A stretch of 64,000 nucleotides of DNA, taken from contig NZ_JAKGUE010000003.1 in the NCBI RefSeq assembly GCF_021568795.1, positions 62,001 to 126,000 of the forward strand, written 5' to 3'. How positions within the stretch are numbered: the first letter of the stretch is position 1; every line of letters begins with the position of its first letter. A model generated the notes under the pieces. That model did no database searches. It saw only the letters and a list, made by a program, of their open reading frames with translations, and was not told where the DNA came from. The DNA comes from Dethiosulfovibrio faecalis (lineage in GTDB: Bacteria > Synergistota > Synergistia > Synergistales > Dethiosulfovibrionaceae). The translations under genes were made by a program, and so were the position numbers. Shown here in pieces: positions 25,079-33,289 of the stretch.

Positions 25079-26250
25079 ACGGGCCTCTCTTTCTGGAGGT
25101 GGACGTGGCACAGAGGGCCAAGGAGGGGCAGGGTATCTGCGGAGACTCCTTTTTAAGTCACCGCATGCCCGATAAAAACCGGGTGCTGTCGGTGCTCTCG
25201 GACGGACTGGGCAGCGGGGTGAAGGCGAACATACTTTCCTCCATGACGGCCACCATGGCCCTCCGCTTCGCCGCCAGCGACATGGACTTTCTCCACTCGG
25301 CGGAGATCATGATGGAGGCCCTTCCGATCTGCCAGGTCAGGAAGATAAGCTACGCCACCTTCACCGTGGTGGACAGCGTCCTGAAGGGATGGACCAGGAT
25401 GATAGAGATGGACAACCCGTCCTCCATAGTCATCCGGGACGGAGAGGTCCTTCCCCTGTCGTACCGGGAGGTCGAGTCACCGAAGTGGAACGACAGGAAG
25501 ATAAGGATGTCCGAGATACTGACCCAACCGGAGGACCGCATAATAATCATGTCCGACGGCATAACCCAGTCAGGAATGGGCACCTACTCCCACCCCCTGG
25601 GCTGGGGAGAGGAGGGATGCCGCTCCTTCGTGCTGAAGACGGTCCGACGAAGGCCGGACATATCCGCCGGAGATCTGGCGGTCAGGATAATGGAGGAGGC
25701 CATCTCGAAGGAGCCGTCCAGGAGGAGCGGCGACGACATGACCTGCGCCGTGATGTACTTTCGCAGGCCCAGGAATCTCGTACTCCTCACAGGGCCTCCC
25801 TTCTCGAAGGATAGGGACGGAGAGTACGCTACCATTTTGAAGGAGTTCGAGGGAACCAAGGTGATATGCGGAGGCACCACGGCGGAGATAGTGGGCCGCA
25901 GACTGGGCAGGTCCATAGAGACCGACCTGGAAAGCTGGTCTCCCGGAGTTCCGCCCCGATCCTCCATGGAGGGGGTGGACCTCATAACCGAGGGGATACT
26001 TACCCTGACCGAGGCCAAGAAGATACTGGAGAGCCAGAGAGGGCTGGAGGAGGACAACCCCGCGTCGGAACTGGCCCGACTGCTGCTGGACAACGACGTA
26101 ATAAACTTCGTGGTGGGAACCAGGATAAACGAAGCCCATCAGGATCCTACCCTTCCTGTGGAGATAGAGATAAGGCGCAACATAGTAAAGGCCATGGCGA
26201 CGGTGCTGGAGGAGAAACACCTCAAGGAGGTCTCCATAAGGTACTTTTGA
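25075..26250 (+). CDS. SpoIIE/PP2C-type serine phosphatase of the hydrogenase module
   Basis: A 391-residue protein. The first 230 residues form a PP2C-like SpoIIE phosphatase domain with metal-binding aspartates in G-D-S-F, L-S-D-G-L-G-S-G, M-S-D-G-I and G-D-D-M-T. The last 150 residues form a domain I do not recognise. It starts with TTG overlapping the hydS stop by 4 bp, so it is coupled to the hydrogenase. Such phosphatases accompany group C/D sensory hydrogenases and probably turn the hydrogenase signal into dephosphorylation of a target protein. Confidence 0.87.
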   Translation: MNGPLFLEVDVAQRAKEGQGICGDSFLSHRMPDKNRVLSVLSDGLGSGVKANILSSMTATMALRFAASDMDFLHSAEIMMEALPICQVRKISYATFTVVDSVLKGWTRMIEMDNPSSIVIRDGEVLPLSYREVESPKWNDRKIRMSEILTQPEDRIIIMSDGITQSGMGTYSHPLGWGEEGCRSFVLKTVRRRPDISAGDLAVRIMEEAISKEPSRRSGDDMTCAVMYFRRPRNLVLLTGPPFSKDRDGEYATILKEFEGTKVICGGTTAEIVGRRLGRSIETDLESWSPGVPPRSSMEGVDLITEGILTLTEAKKILESQRGLEEDNPASELARLLLDNDVINFVVGTRINEAHQDPTLPVEIEIRRNIVKAMATVLEEKHLKEVSIRYF

Positions 26251-26316
26251 CGTCCGATAGTTTTCTGCTAATATATTGTCGGGACAGGATGAATTAAAAA
26301 GAAAAGAGGAGATGCA

Positions 26317-27033
26317 ATGATCTGCCCGATAAAGAGATGGACTTTATTTATTTCCATTTTCGCGTTTTTCGCCTTCTCAGGACTTTCCGAAGCCGCATCG
26401 TTGGACGCGGTCTTTCCCGCCAACAACGCCAGCGACGTCGAACCCGGCACCATAACCCTTACGTGGGAGGCGATGGACAACGCCACCTACAGCCTGTCTT
26501 TCGGAACCGGCGCAGGCTCCATGTCTCCGATATCTCTCAGAGATAACTCGCTGCCTATGGCGGACGTCTCGGCAGCGTCGGGAACCTCCTATTACTGGCA
26601 GGTCTCCGGAACAAGCGCCAGCGGCGACGTCGTACAGTCTTCGGTATGGCGCTTCACCACTGCGGAACTCGAGGCCGGAGAGCTGGAGGCTGTCTATCCG
26701 ACGGATAAAGGGACGAGCATCCCCTACGGAAAGGTCACCCTGAGGTGGAAATCCTCCCTACCGAACATGTATTTCGACCTTTATTTCGGCAAAGACGCCT
26801 CTTCATCCGAGAAAATAGCGTCCAATCTCCAGGATCCCCTGTTCGACGTTCAGGTTTCGGAGGGAAGGGAATACCTCTGGTGGGTCGTGGCCAAAAACTC
26901 GGAGGGGCTTGAGGCATCTTCGTCCATATGGTCCTTTAAAACAAAGGGAGACGACTCCATCGGAGGAGGTTGCAACCTCTCCTCTTTAAAACACGGCATG
27001 GTTTTGATGCTTCCACTGCTGTTTTTCCGCTGA
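26317..27033 (+). CDS. Secreted fibronectin-III-like protein with Synergist-CTERM-like tail
   Basis: A 238-residue exported protein with a signal peptide (residues 1-27) and two repeats of about 95 residues, each with P-x-N/D-x-A/G-x-x-x-x-x-x-G followed by L-x-W. These look like fibronectin-type-III or Big domains. The C-terminus has a G-G-G-C motif near residue 215, a hydrophobic stretch and a final arginine. This is the layout of the Synergist-CTERM sorting signal, in which the cysteine region is processed for surface anchoring. It is a single-gene unit with a ribosome site GAGGAG and its own terminator. Confidence 0.82.
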   Translation: MICPIKRWTLFISIFAFFAFSGLSEAASLDAVFPANNASDVEPGTITLTWEAMDNATYSLSFGTGAGSMSPISLRDNSLPMADVSAASGTSYYWQVSGTSASGDVVQSSVWRFTTAELEAGELEAVYPTDKGTSIPYGKVTLRWKSSLPNMYFDLYFGKDASSSEKIASNLQDPLFDVQVSEGREYLWWVVAKNSEGLEASSSIWSFKTKGDDSIGGGCNLSSLKHGMVLMLPLLFFR

Positions 27034-27082
27034 AACCGAATACCCGTTTTCTGAACTTAAAAACAGAACGAATTGAAGACTG

Positions 27083-27112
27083 GAGGGCTCTTTTTCGAAA
27101 GAGTCCTCTTAA
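27083..27112 (+). terminator. Intrinsic terminator with UUCG loop
   Basis: An 11-bp stem (27083-27093 with 27098-27108, one G-U) closes on a TTCG tetraloop and ends in a short T tract. It lies after the Synergist-CTERM gene. Confidence 0.8.
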
Positions 27113-27139
27113 CTTTCTGAAATATTAGCCTTCGGAGCT

Positions 27140-27167
27140 TTGTTTCGCACCGTGAATCTGGTACAAT
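27140..27167 (+). promoter_or_regulatory. Probable promoter of the liv operon
   Basis: TTGTTT (27140-27145), a 16-nt spacer and TACAAT (27162-27167) lie 55 nt before the livJ start. The -35 match is moderate. Confidence 0.5.
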
Positions 27168-27221
27168 ATTTTATGTGAAACTCTGAAGTATCTTTATCAT
27201 CAGAAAGGGGAGAGAGTAAAC

Positions 27222-28373
27222 TTGAGGAAATTATTTGTTCTCTGTATGGCCGCCGCTCTTTGCTGCACGATGGCAGCCGGAGCCATGGCGGAGGAAACAG
27301 TCAAGATAGGGTATCTAGCAGCTCTGACCGGCGACTGGGCAGCATACGGTCAGACCGAGAAGAACACGGCACAGTTGGCCGTAGACGAGATCAATGCCAA
27401 GGGCGGCATCGACGGCAGGAAGGTCGAGCTGGTCGTCTACGATTTCAGAGGTCGTCAGGAAGACGCGGTCAACGCAGTCCGTCGTCTTCTCGAGGAAGAT
27501 AAGGTATCGGCCATAGTCGGAGCAAACGCCAGCGGCATAAACATAGCCACGGCGGCTCTGGTCAACAGGGCCGAGGTTCCCCAGATCGGCACCGTCTCCA
27601 CCAACCCGATGGTAACGGTCGACAGAAAGGGCAGAGTCCGCCCCTACAGCTTCAGAATATGCTTCACCGATCCCTATCAGGGCAAGCTCATAGCCTGGTT
27701 CTCCGCCAAGGAACTCGGCAAGACCAAGGCCGCGGTGCTCTACGACATAGCCAGCGACTACGCTCAGGGACTTAGGGAGTTCTTCATAAAGAGCTTCAAG
27801 GAGTACGGCGGAGAGACCGTCGCTGACGAGGCCTTCAAGGGCGGCCAGGACGTGGACTTCCGGGCCCAGCTCACCAAGATCCGGGAGGCCGGAGCCGACG
27901 TACTCGTCCTTCCCAACATGGGCAAGGAGATGGCCCTCATAATGAAGCAGGCCAGAGAGCTCGGCATGGACGACCTGGTATTCGTCGGCGGAGACGGCTA
28001 CGCCGAGTTCATGTGGGAGATCGCCGGCAAGTCTATGGAGAACTCCTACTGGATCAACCACGTCTCCCCCAGCGACCCCAACATGGCCAAGTTCTTCGAG
28101 GACTACAAGGCCAAGTACAACGACGAGTGTAAGGAGTTCGTCAACGGCATCCTCGGATACGACGCCATGTACTGGCTCTTCGACGCCATCGACAGAGCCG
28201 ACTCGACCGACCCGGTCAAGATAGCCCAGGCACTGGCCGACACCAAGGACCTACAGCTCCACCACGCCACCATAACGATGGACGAGTTCCACAACCCCCT
28301 CAACAAGGACGGCATAGTCCTGATAGCCAAGGACGGCAAGGGACAGTTCTTCAAGAAGATCAAGCCCGAATAA
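27222..28373 (+). CDS. livJ: Branched-chain amino-acid ABC transporter binding protein
   Basis: A 383-residue periplasmic binding protein of the LivJ/LivK type with a signal peptide (residues 1-24, cleavage after A-M-A). The family opening is I-G-Y-L-A-A-L-T-G-D-W-A-A-Y-G, and G-A-N-A-S-G follows near residue 103. It starts with TTG behind a GGGGAGAG site. It is the first gene of a complete livJHMGF operon and supplies amino acids (Leu, Ile, Val or related) to a fermenting cell; the exact ligand is unknown. Confidence 0.92.
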   Translation: MRKLFVLCMAAALCCTMAAGAMAEETVKIGYLAALTGDWAAYGQTEKNTAQLAVDEINAKGGIDGRKVELVVYDFRGRQEDAVNAVRRLLEEDKVSAIVGANASGINIATAALVNRAEVPQIGTVSTNPMVTVDRKGRVRPYSFRICFTDPYQGKLIAWFSAKELGKTKAAVLYDIASDYAQGLREFFIKSFKEYGGETVADEAFKGGQDVDFRAQLTKIREAGADVLVLPNMGKEMALIMKQARELGMDDLVFVGGDGYAEFMWEIAGKSMENSYWINHVSPSDPNMAKFFEDYKAKYNDECKEFVNGILGYDAMYWLFDAIDRADSTDPVKIAQALADTKDLQLHHATITMDEFHNPLNKDGIVLIAKDGKGQFFKKIKPE

Positions 28374-28398
28374 AAACGGCGAAATAAGCTTATCCCGA

Positions 28399-28430
28399 GA
28401 CGGGTGTGCCGGGAGCACACCCGTCTTTTC
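28399..28430 (+). terminator. Partial terminator between livJ and livH
   Basis: A perfect 11-bp stem with a 5-nt loop is followed by TTTT, within the operon. Partial termination here would give an excess of binding protein over membrane subunits, as is common in such operons. Confidence 0.8.
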
Positions 28431-28460
28431 ATCAAGACCTCACGAGAGGAGGCTGGGAAT

Positions 28461-29342
28461 GTGGCAACGCTGATACAACAGATAATAAACGGTCTATCCC
28501 TGGGCTCCATCTACGCCCTCATAGCCGTCGGCTATTCCCTGGTTTATTCCATACTTATGTTTTCCAACTTCGCCCACGGCGGTTTTCTTATAATAGGTGG
28601 CTATTTCTGTTATTTCGCCCTGAACTCGGCGGGGTTCAACATCTGGATAGCCGGATTCGGAGCCCTGGTAGGAGCGGGCTTCGCCGCCGTAGCGACCGAA
28701 AGACTGACCTACAAACCCATAAGGGAGAGGACCTCGGTCACCCTTTATCTTCTTATAGCCTCGATGGGAATGAACATAGTCATCGAGAACATATTCGTCA
28801 TAGTGGCGGGAGGTCGATTCAGAGCCCTGCCGCCGGTCATACCGACCACTCCGGTTCACCTCTTCGGAAACGCCACCACCAGCGCACTGGACCTGATATC
28901 GCTGGTAACGGCATTCGTCTTTCTGGGAGGGCTTCAGCTCTTCCTCACCAAGACGAAATGGGGACTGGCGATCAGGGCGGCTGCCTGCGATCTAAGGGTC
29001 GCGGGATTGATGGGGGTCAACACCAGCAAGCTGATCTCCATAGTATTCTTCGTCGCCGGGCTTCTGGCGGCCGTGGGAGGGATATTCCTCTCCGTCCGCT
29101 ACACCCTGTATCCCCAGCTGGGAATGATCACCATAAAGGCCTTCGTGGCGGCGGTCATAGGCGGTCTGGGGTCCCTTCCCGGAGCCGTCGTCGGCAGCCT
29201 GATCCTGGGACTGTCGGAGATGCTCACGGCAGGCTTCCTTTCCAGTCAGCTCAGAGACCTGGTCGTGTTCTCTCTGCTGGTAGTAACCCTCATAGTCCGT
29301 CCAACCGGCCTCTTCGGCAAAGACGTCAAGGAGAAGGTGTAG
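28461..29342 (+). CDS. livH: Branched-chain amino-acid ABC permease LivH
   Basis: A 293-residue membrane protein with about eight hydrophobic segments and the LivH opening I-N-G-L-S-L-G-S-I-Y-A-L-I-A-V-G-Y. I start at the GTG at 28461, which has AGGAGG 8 nt upstream. The frame begins 19 codons earlier but those codons cover the terminator hairpin. The conserved E-A-A-like cytoplasmic loop sits near residues 170-190. Confidence 0.92.
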   Translation: MATLIQQIINGLSLGSIYALIAVGYSLVYSILMFSNFAHGGFLIIGGYFCYFALNSAGFNIWIAGFGALVGAGFAAVATERLTYKPIRERTSVTLYLLIASMGMNIVIENIFVIVAGGRFRALPPVIPTTPVHLFGNATTSALDLISLVTAFVFLGGLQLFLTKTKWGLAIRAAACDLRVAGLMGVNTSKLISIVFFVAGLLAAVGGIFLSVRYTLYPQLGMITIKAFVAAVIGGLGSLPGAVVGSLILGLSEMLTAGFLSSQLRDLVVFSLLVVTLIVRPTGLFGKDVKEKV

Positions 29343-29344
29343 CC

Positions 29345-30205
29345 ATGTCAGCATATGCCGAAGGTATTTTCATACTGTTGCTCATAAACGCCATAGCGGC
29401 CATGGGAGTATCGCTCCTCACGGGGTTCACCGGGATATTCACCCTCGGTCACGCAGCCTACCTGGCCCTGGGATCCTACACCACCGCCATACTCACGCTG
29501 GACTACGGCATCGCCTGGCTACCGGCAGTCCTGGCCGGTGGAATAGTCGCCATGGTGGTGGGCTATCTCATAGGGCTTCCCACATTGAAACTGATGGGAG
29601 ACTACTACGCCATAGCCTCCATAGGTCTGGCCGAATCCATAAGGCTCATACTGGAAAACTGGCAGAGCCTGACCAACGGAGCCAGAGGTCTGGCGGGAAT
29701 AGACACCTTCACCACGCTGCCCGTGGCGCTGTCTTTCTTCATAGTCATGGCGATAGCGGCGTTCTGTCTGATAAACGGACGGTTCGGCCGCTCCCTCAAG
29801 GCCTGTCGGGACGACCACGTCGCAGCGGCACTTCTCGGATTCGACGTAGCCAAGATAAGGGTGGCCAGCCTGTCCATATCGGCCCTCTACTGCGGCCTGG
29901 CCGGAGGGCTCTACGCCGGGTTCATATCCTTCATACAGCCCATGATGTTCGACATGCTCAAGTCCACAGAGATGACCGCCGTGGTGGTCTTCGGAGGACT
30001 GGGCTCCATGAGCGGCTGTATCCTGGGAACTACCGTCATAACCATGGTCACCGAGCTGTTCCGACCCATATCTCAGTACAGGATGCTCATCTACGGCCTG
30101 GTTCTGGTCCTGGTGATGGTCCTCCGTCCCGAGGGAATGATGGGACAGCACGAGATAGGAGGCCTTTTGAAGCGACTTTTCAGGAGAGGCGGTGATCGCT
30201 CATGA
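29345..30205 (+). CDS. livM: Branched-chain amino-acid ABC permease LivM
   Basis: A 286-residue membrane protein of the LivM type, with G-F-T-G-I-F-T-L-G-H-A-A-Y near the N-terminus and the G-R-S-L-K-A-C-R-D-D cytoplasmic contact for the ATPase. It starts 2 bp after livH and ends overlapping livG by 4 bp (ATGA). The longer open frame upstream is antisense-free read-through over livH and is not real. Confidence 0.92.
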   Translation: MSAYAEGIFILLLINAIAAMGVSLLTGFTGIFTLGHAAYLALGSYTTAILTLDYGIAWLPAVLAGGIVAMVVGYLIGLPTLKLMGDYYAIASIGLAESIRLILENWQSLTNGARGLAGIDTFTTLPVALSFFIVMAIAAFCLINGRFGRSLKACRDDHVAAALLGFDVAKIRVASLSISALYCGLAGGLYAGFISFIQPMMFDMLKSTEMTAVVVFGGLGSMSGCILGTTVITMVTELFRPISQYRMLIYGLVLVLVMVLRPEGMMGQHEIGGLLKRLFRRGGDRS

Positions 30206-30972
30206 CCGCCATACTCGAACTGGACAACCTCAACAAGTTCTTCGGAGGCGTACACGCCGTCAGGGACGTGTCGTTCTCCCTGGAAAAAGGGGAGCTGGCC
30301 GGGCTCATAGGCCCCAACGGCGCGGGAAAGACCACCATATTCAACCTGATAACCGGCGTCTATCCCCTGGACTCGGGGCACATCGTCTCGAACGGCAAGG
30401 AGATAAACGGGCTGAGGACCTGCGACGCGGTCGGACTGGGCATAGCCAGGACATTCCAGAACCTGCGGCTCTTCAAGGGCTCCACAGTGCTGGAAAACGT
30501 CATGACCGCCGGACAGAGACACCACCGCTATTCCTTCCTAGAAGCGGCCACCCATCTGGGACGGTGGAAGAAGACGGAAAAGACCATCCGGGACGAGGCC
30601 ATGGAATATCTGGAAAAGGTAAACCTGGCCAAAGACGCCGACAGGATGGCAGGGACACTTCCATACGGACATCAGAGAAGGCTGGAGATAGCCAGAGCAC
30701 TGGCCCTAAGGCCCGAGCTTCTTCTGCTGGACGAACCGGCGGCGGGAATGAACCCGGAGGAGGTCCAGGCCCTTAACGGTCTTATAGTGGGCATACACAA
30801 GGAGTTCGACCTCACCATACTGGTCATAGAGCACCACATGGAGCTGGTGATGGAGATTTGTCCTCACGTGGTCTGTCTGAACTTCGGCGCCGTCATAGCC
30901 GAGGGGCCGCCGGAGGAGATACAGGGCAACCCGGAGGTCCTCAAGGCCTATCTCGGCGAGGAGGTGGAATGA
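30202..30972 (+). CDS. livG: Branched-chain amino-acid ABC ATPase LivG
   Basis: A 256-residue ATPase. Walker A is G-P-N-G-A-G-K-T-T near residues 37-45 and Walker B L-L-L-L-D-E-P-A. The LivG-typical A-R-T-F-Q-N-L-R-L-F motif is present. The signature is degenerate (L-P-Y-G-H-Q instead of L-S-G-G-Q), which is normal for this subfamily. It overlaps both neighbours by 4 bp. Confidence 0.93.
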   Translation: MTAILELDNLNKFFGGVHAVRDVSFSLEKGELAGLIGPNGAGKTTIFNLITGVYPLDSGHIVSNGKEINGLRTCDAVGLGIARTFQNLRLFKGSTVLENVMTAGQRHHRYSFLEAATHLGRWKKTEKTIRDEAMEYLEKVNLAKDADRMAGTLPYGHQRRLEIARALALRPELLLLDEPAAGMNPEEVQALNGLIVGIHKEFDLTILVIEHHMELVMEICPHVVCLNFGAVIAEGPPEEIQGNPEVLKAYLGEEVE

Positions 30973-31700
30973 TGGACGGCAAAAAACCGCTTCTCTCGGT
31001 CAGAGGACTGGAGGTAAGCTACGGAGCAATAAAGGCCCTGCTCGGAGTGGATCTGGACGTTTACGAGGGAGAGATCGTCTCGGTCATAGGGGCCAACGGC
31101 GCCGGAAAATCCACCTTGATGAACGCCATAATGGGCGACGTGCCCAGACAGGCCGGCGAGGTCTCTCTGGAGGGCAAGCCTCTCTCCAGCAAAAGCTTTC
31201 AGGTTGTTCACCAGGGAGTATCCCTCTCTCCGGAGGGACGAAAGGTATTCGCGCCGCTGACGGTGGAGGAAAACCTCATGATGGGCGCCTTTCCCAGACA
31301 GGACAGGTTGGAGATACACCGAACCCTGGCCCACGTCTTCGAGCTCTTCCCCAGGCTGGAGGAGAGACGGCAACAGTACGCCGGGACCCTCTCAGGAGGG
31401 GAACAGCAGATGCTGGCCATAGGAAGGGCCCTCATGTCGGCCCCCAGGGTGCTCCTGCTGGACGAGCCGTCTCTGGGACTGGCTCCCATAGTGATAAAGG
31501 ACATCTTCAAGGAACTCAAGACCATAAACGAAGGAGGCATGACCATCCTGTTGGTGGAACAGAACGCCAGACAGGCTCTCATGCTGTCCCACAGGGCCTA
31601 CGTCCTTCAGACCGGAAGGGTCACCATGGAGGGACCGTCGAAGGAACTCCTGGCCAACCCGGAGGTCGAGGCCGCCTACCTGGGAACGGGGCATCACTAA
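30969..31700 (+). CDS. livF: Branched-chain amino-acid ABC ATPase LivF
   Basis: A 243-residue ATPase with Walker A G-A-N-G-A-G-K-S-T, the signature L-S-G-G-E-Q-Q-M-L-A-I-G-R-A and Walker B L-L-L-D-E-P-S-L-G-L-A-P. The ATG at 30969 overlaps the livG stop and has GGAGG just upstream; a second ATG follows at once. It is the last gene of the operon and is followed by a very strong terminator. Confidence 0.93.
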   Translation: MMDGKKPLLSVRGLEVSYGAIKALLGVDLDVYEGEIVSVIGANGAGKSTLMNAIMGDVPRQAGEVSLEGKPLSSKSFQVVHQGVSLSPEGRKVFAPLTVEENLMMGAFPRQDRLEIHRTLAHVFELFPRLEERRQQYAGTLSGGEQQMLAIGRALMSAPRVLLLDEPSLGLAPIVIKDIFKELKTINEGGMTILLVEQNARQALMLSHRAYVLQTGRVTMEGPSKELLANPEVEAAYLGTGHH

Positions 31701-31730
31701 AAAACAGCATAAAAATCGATAAGCGCTATA

Positions 31731-31774
31731 AAAAGAGCCGAAAACCCCACATGCATGGGGTTTTCGGCTCTTTT
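31731..31774. terminator. Strong bidirectional terminator of the liv operon
   Basis: A 19-bp perfect stem (31731-31749 with 31756-31774) begins with AAAA and ends with TTTT, so it can act on both strands. Confidence 0.92.
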
Positions 31775-31870
31775 CGCTCAAAAAAAATTTTTCACGATCC
31801 CTCCGACCTATCTTGTCGCACCTAATAGGTACAGTAGTGTAGACGACAACATATTTAAGGAGGGAAAAAC

Positions 31871-32212
31871 GTGAATCGGACAACTCAATTTCTCGATCCT
31901 TCCATTAAGAAAAATATAATAAAGGAACTATCCGAACTGTCCCGAGAGATGAACTCCACTGAGGGACCGCTCAGCGGCGTCATAAAGTCGAAGATAGACC
32001 ATAAGATAGAGTACTTCCGCAAATGGATGTCCGGAGACATACCGTCGGACTCGGGGCAAATATTGATGGAGACCGAGACCATGGAGCTACTGGTCGAGGT
32101 AGCCATCAGGAACTGCCGCTCCAGCCTTTCGGATACAAGCTCCGATAGGATAAGAGAGCGTTGCAGCAGGATATCCAGAACCGTGAGACATATAGCCGGG
32201 CAGGTCTCTTAA
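31871..32212 (+). CDS. Small protein of unknown function before the WYL pair
   Basis: A 113-residue soluble, mostly helical and charged protein. I do not recognise a family. A good AAGGAGG site precedes its ATG, and codon use matches the neighbours. It ends 2 bp before the first WYL regulator, so the three genes are probably one operon. It might be a partner or the regulated product of the WYL proteins, but the sequence does not show this. Confidence 0.65.
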   Translation: MNRTTQFLDPSIKKNIIKELSELSREMNSTEGPLSGVIKSKIDHKIEYFRKWMSGDIPSDSGQILMETETMELLVEVAIRNCRSSLSDTSSDRIRERCSRISRTVRHIAGQVS

Positions 32213-32214
32213 AG

Positions 32215-33225
32215 ATGGGAAAAAGCACATCCTCCGCCAGAGCCGTAAGGCTGAACAACATAATGAGACAGCTTCTCTTCCACAGAGAGGTCGACGGGGA
32301 TGCGTTGCTGACGACCTCCTGCGCAAACACCAGGAGGACCTTCGAAAGGGATCTTCAGTTCCTGCGGACCGAACACGGTGCAGACATAGTCTACGATCCT
32401 TGGAGAAAGAGCTACCGTCTAGAGAACAGGGGGTCCTTCGTGCCGACCTTCCCTGTAAGCGAAAGGGAGGTGATGGGCCTAATGGCGGGCATAAAAATGG
32501 CCTCCCACGCCCTTCCCTATCTGAAGGACGAGATGGCGTCCCTCTGGAGCAGGATCAAGGCGGTGCTTCCAGAGGAACTGGGCCAGAAAGGGGAGGCTAT
32601 GGGAGATGCCTCCGTGTGGGCCCTTCCTGTGACCTCGCTGGACCCCAGGATCTTCGAGAGTCTCGTCGACTCCATCAGGACCAAAAGTACGGTCAGACTG
32701 GTTTGCTCCACCGCCGGGACCGGCGATCTGATCGTGTCGCCCTGGGAGCTGTTCTTTCAGGGCGACTACTGGTACCTGTGGGGAAGCCACGACGACCGCC
32801 CCGAGGGATACACCTACCCCCTCCACGAGATAAAATCCCTGATCGTATGGGACCGGGATAATTACGCCATTCCGCCCGACGCAGGGAATTTATGTTCCGC
32901 TTGCTGGACCGGCCCTCCCGGAACGATTCAACACGAGGTGAGCATACTGGTTCTGCCTCCACTTTCCTCGGTGATCGACGCCACGCTGTGGCATCCGACA
33001 CAGAGGATAACTCGCCTTTCCAGAGACGCGGTGCTACTGGAGGTTACTGTGGGATCCAACGCCCTGGACACGGTGGCCCGTTGGATAATGGCCAGGGCCC
33101 CTCTGGCCGTACCGCAATCGCCGGAAAGACTTGTGAACAATGTGGAGAGGATGCTATGCGGTTTGAGGCGAAACATGGACAGAGATTACGGAGATCTCAC
33201 CGATCTTGGGGAAGCGGGAGACTGA
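32215..33225 (+). CDS. WYL-domain transcriptional regulator (first of a tandem pair)
   Basis: A 336-residue protein with an N-terminal helix-turn-helix region (residues 10-70) and a WYL domain. The namesake motif reads Y-W-Y-L-W-G-S near residue 185, within F-F-Q-G-D-Y-W-Y-L-W-G-S-H, and a C-terminal WCX-like part follows. WYL domains bind nucleotides or other small ligands and tune DNA binding. The start is the ATG at 32215, since the frame upstream overlaps the preceding gene. The protein has exactly the same length as its downstream paralog. Confidence 0.85.
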   Translation: MGKSTSSARAVRLNNIMRQLLFHREVDGDALLTTSCANTRRTFERDLQFLRTEHGADIVYDPWRKSYRLENRGSFVPTFPVSEREVMGLMAGIKMASHALPYLKDEMASLWSRIKAVLPEELGQKGEAMGDASVWALPVTSLDPRIFESLVDSIRTKSTVRLVCSTAGTGDLIVSPWELFFQGDYWYLWGSHDDRPEGYTYPLHEIKSLIVWDRDNYAIPPDAGNLCSACWTGPPGTIQHEVSILVLPPLSSVIDATLWHPTQRITRLSRDAVLLEVTVGSNALDTVARWIMARAPLAVPQSPERLVNNVERMLCGLRRNMDRDYGDLTDLGEAGD

Positions 33226-33289
33226 TCGGCCATTAAGGTCTAAAATGGGGATGTATGCACCCAAACGCCGAACGGAAAGGACCTTGTCG

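Noticed and set aside
28406-29344. Extension of livM upstream over livH
   Set aside because: The frame is open by chance. LivM homology begins at 29345 and livH occupies the upstream part in its proper frame.
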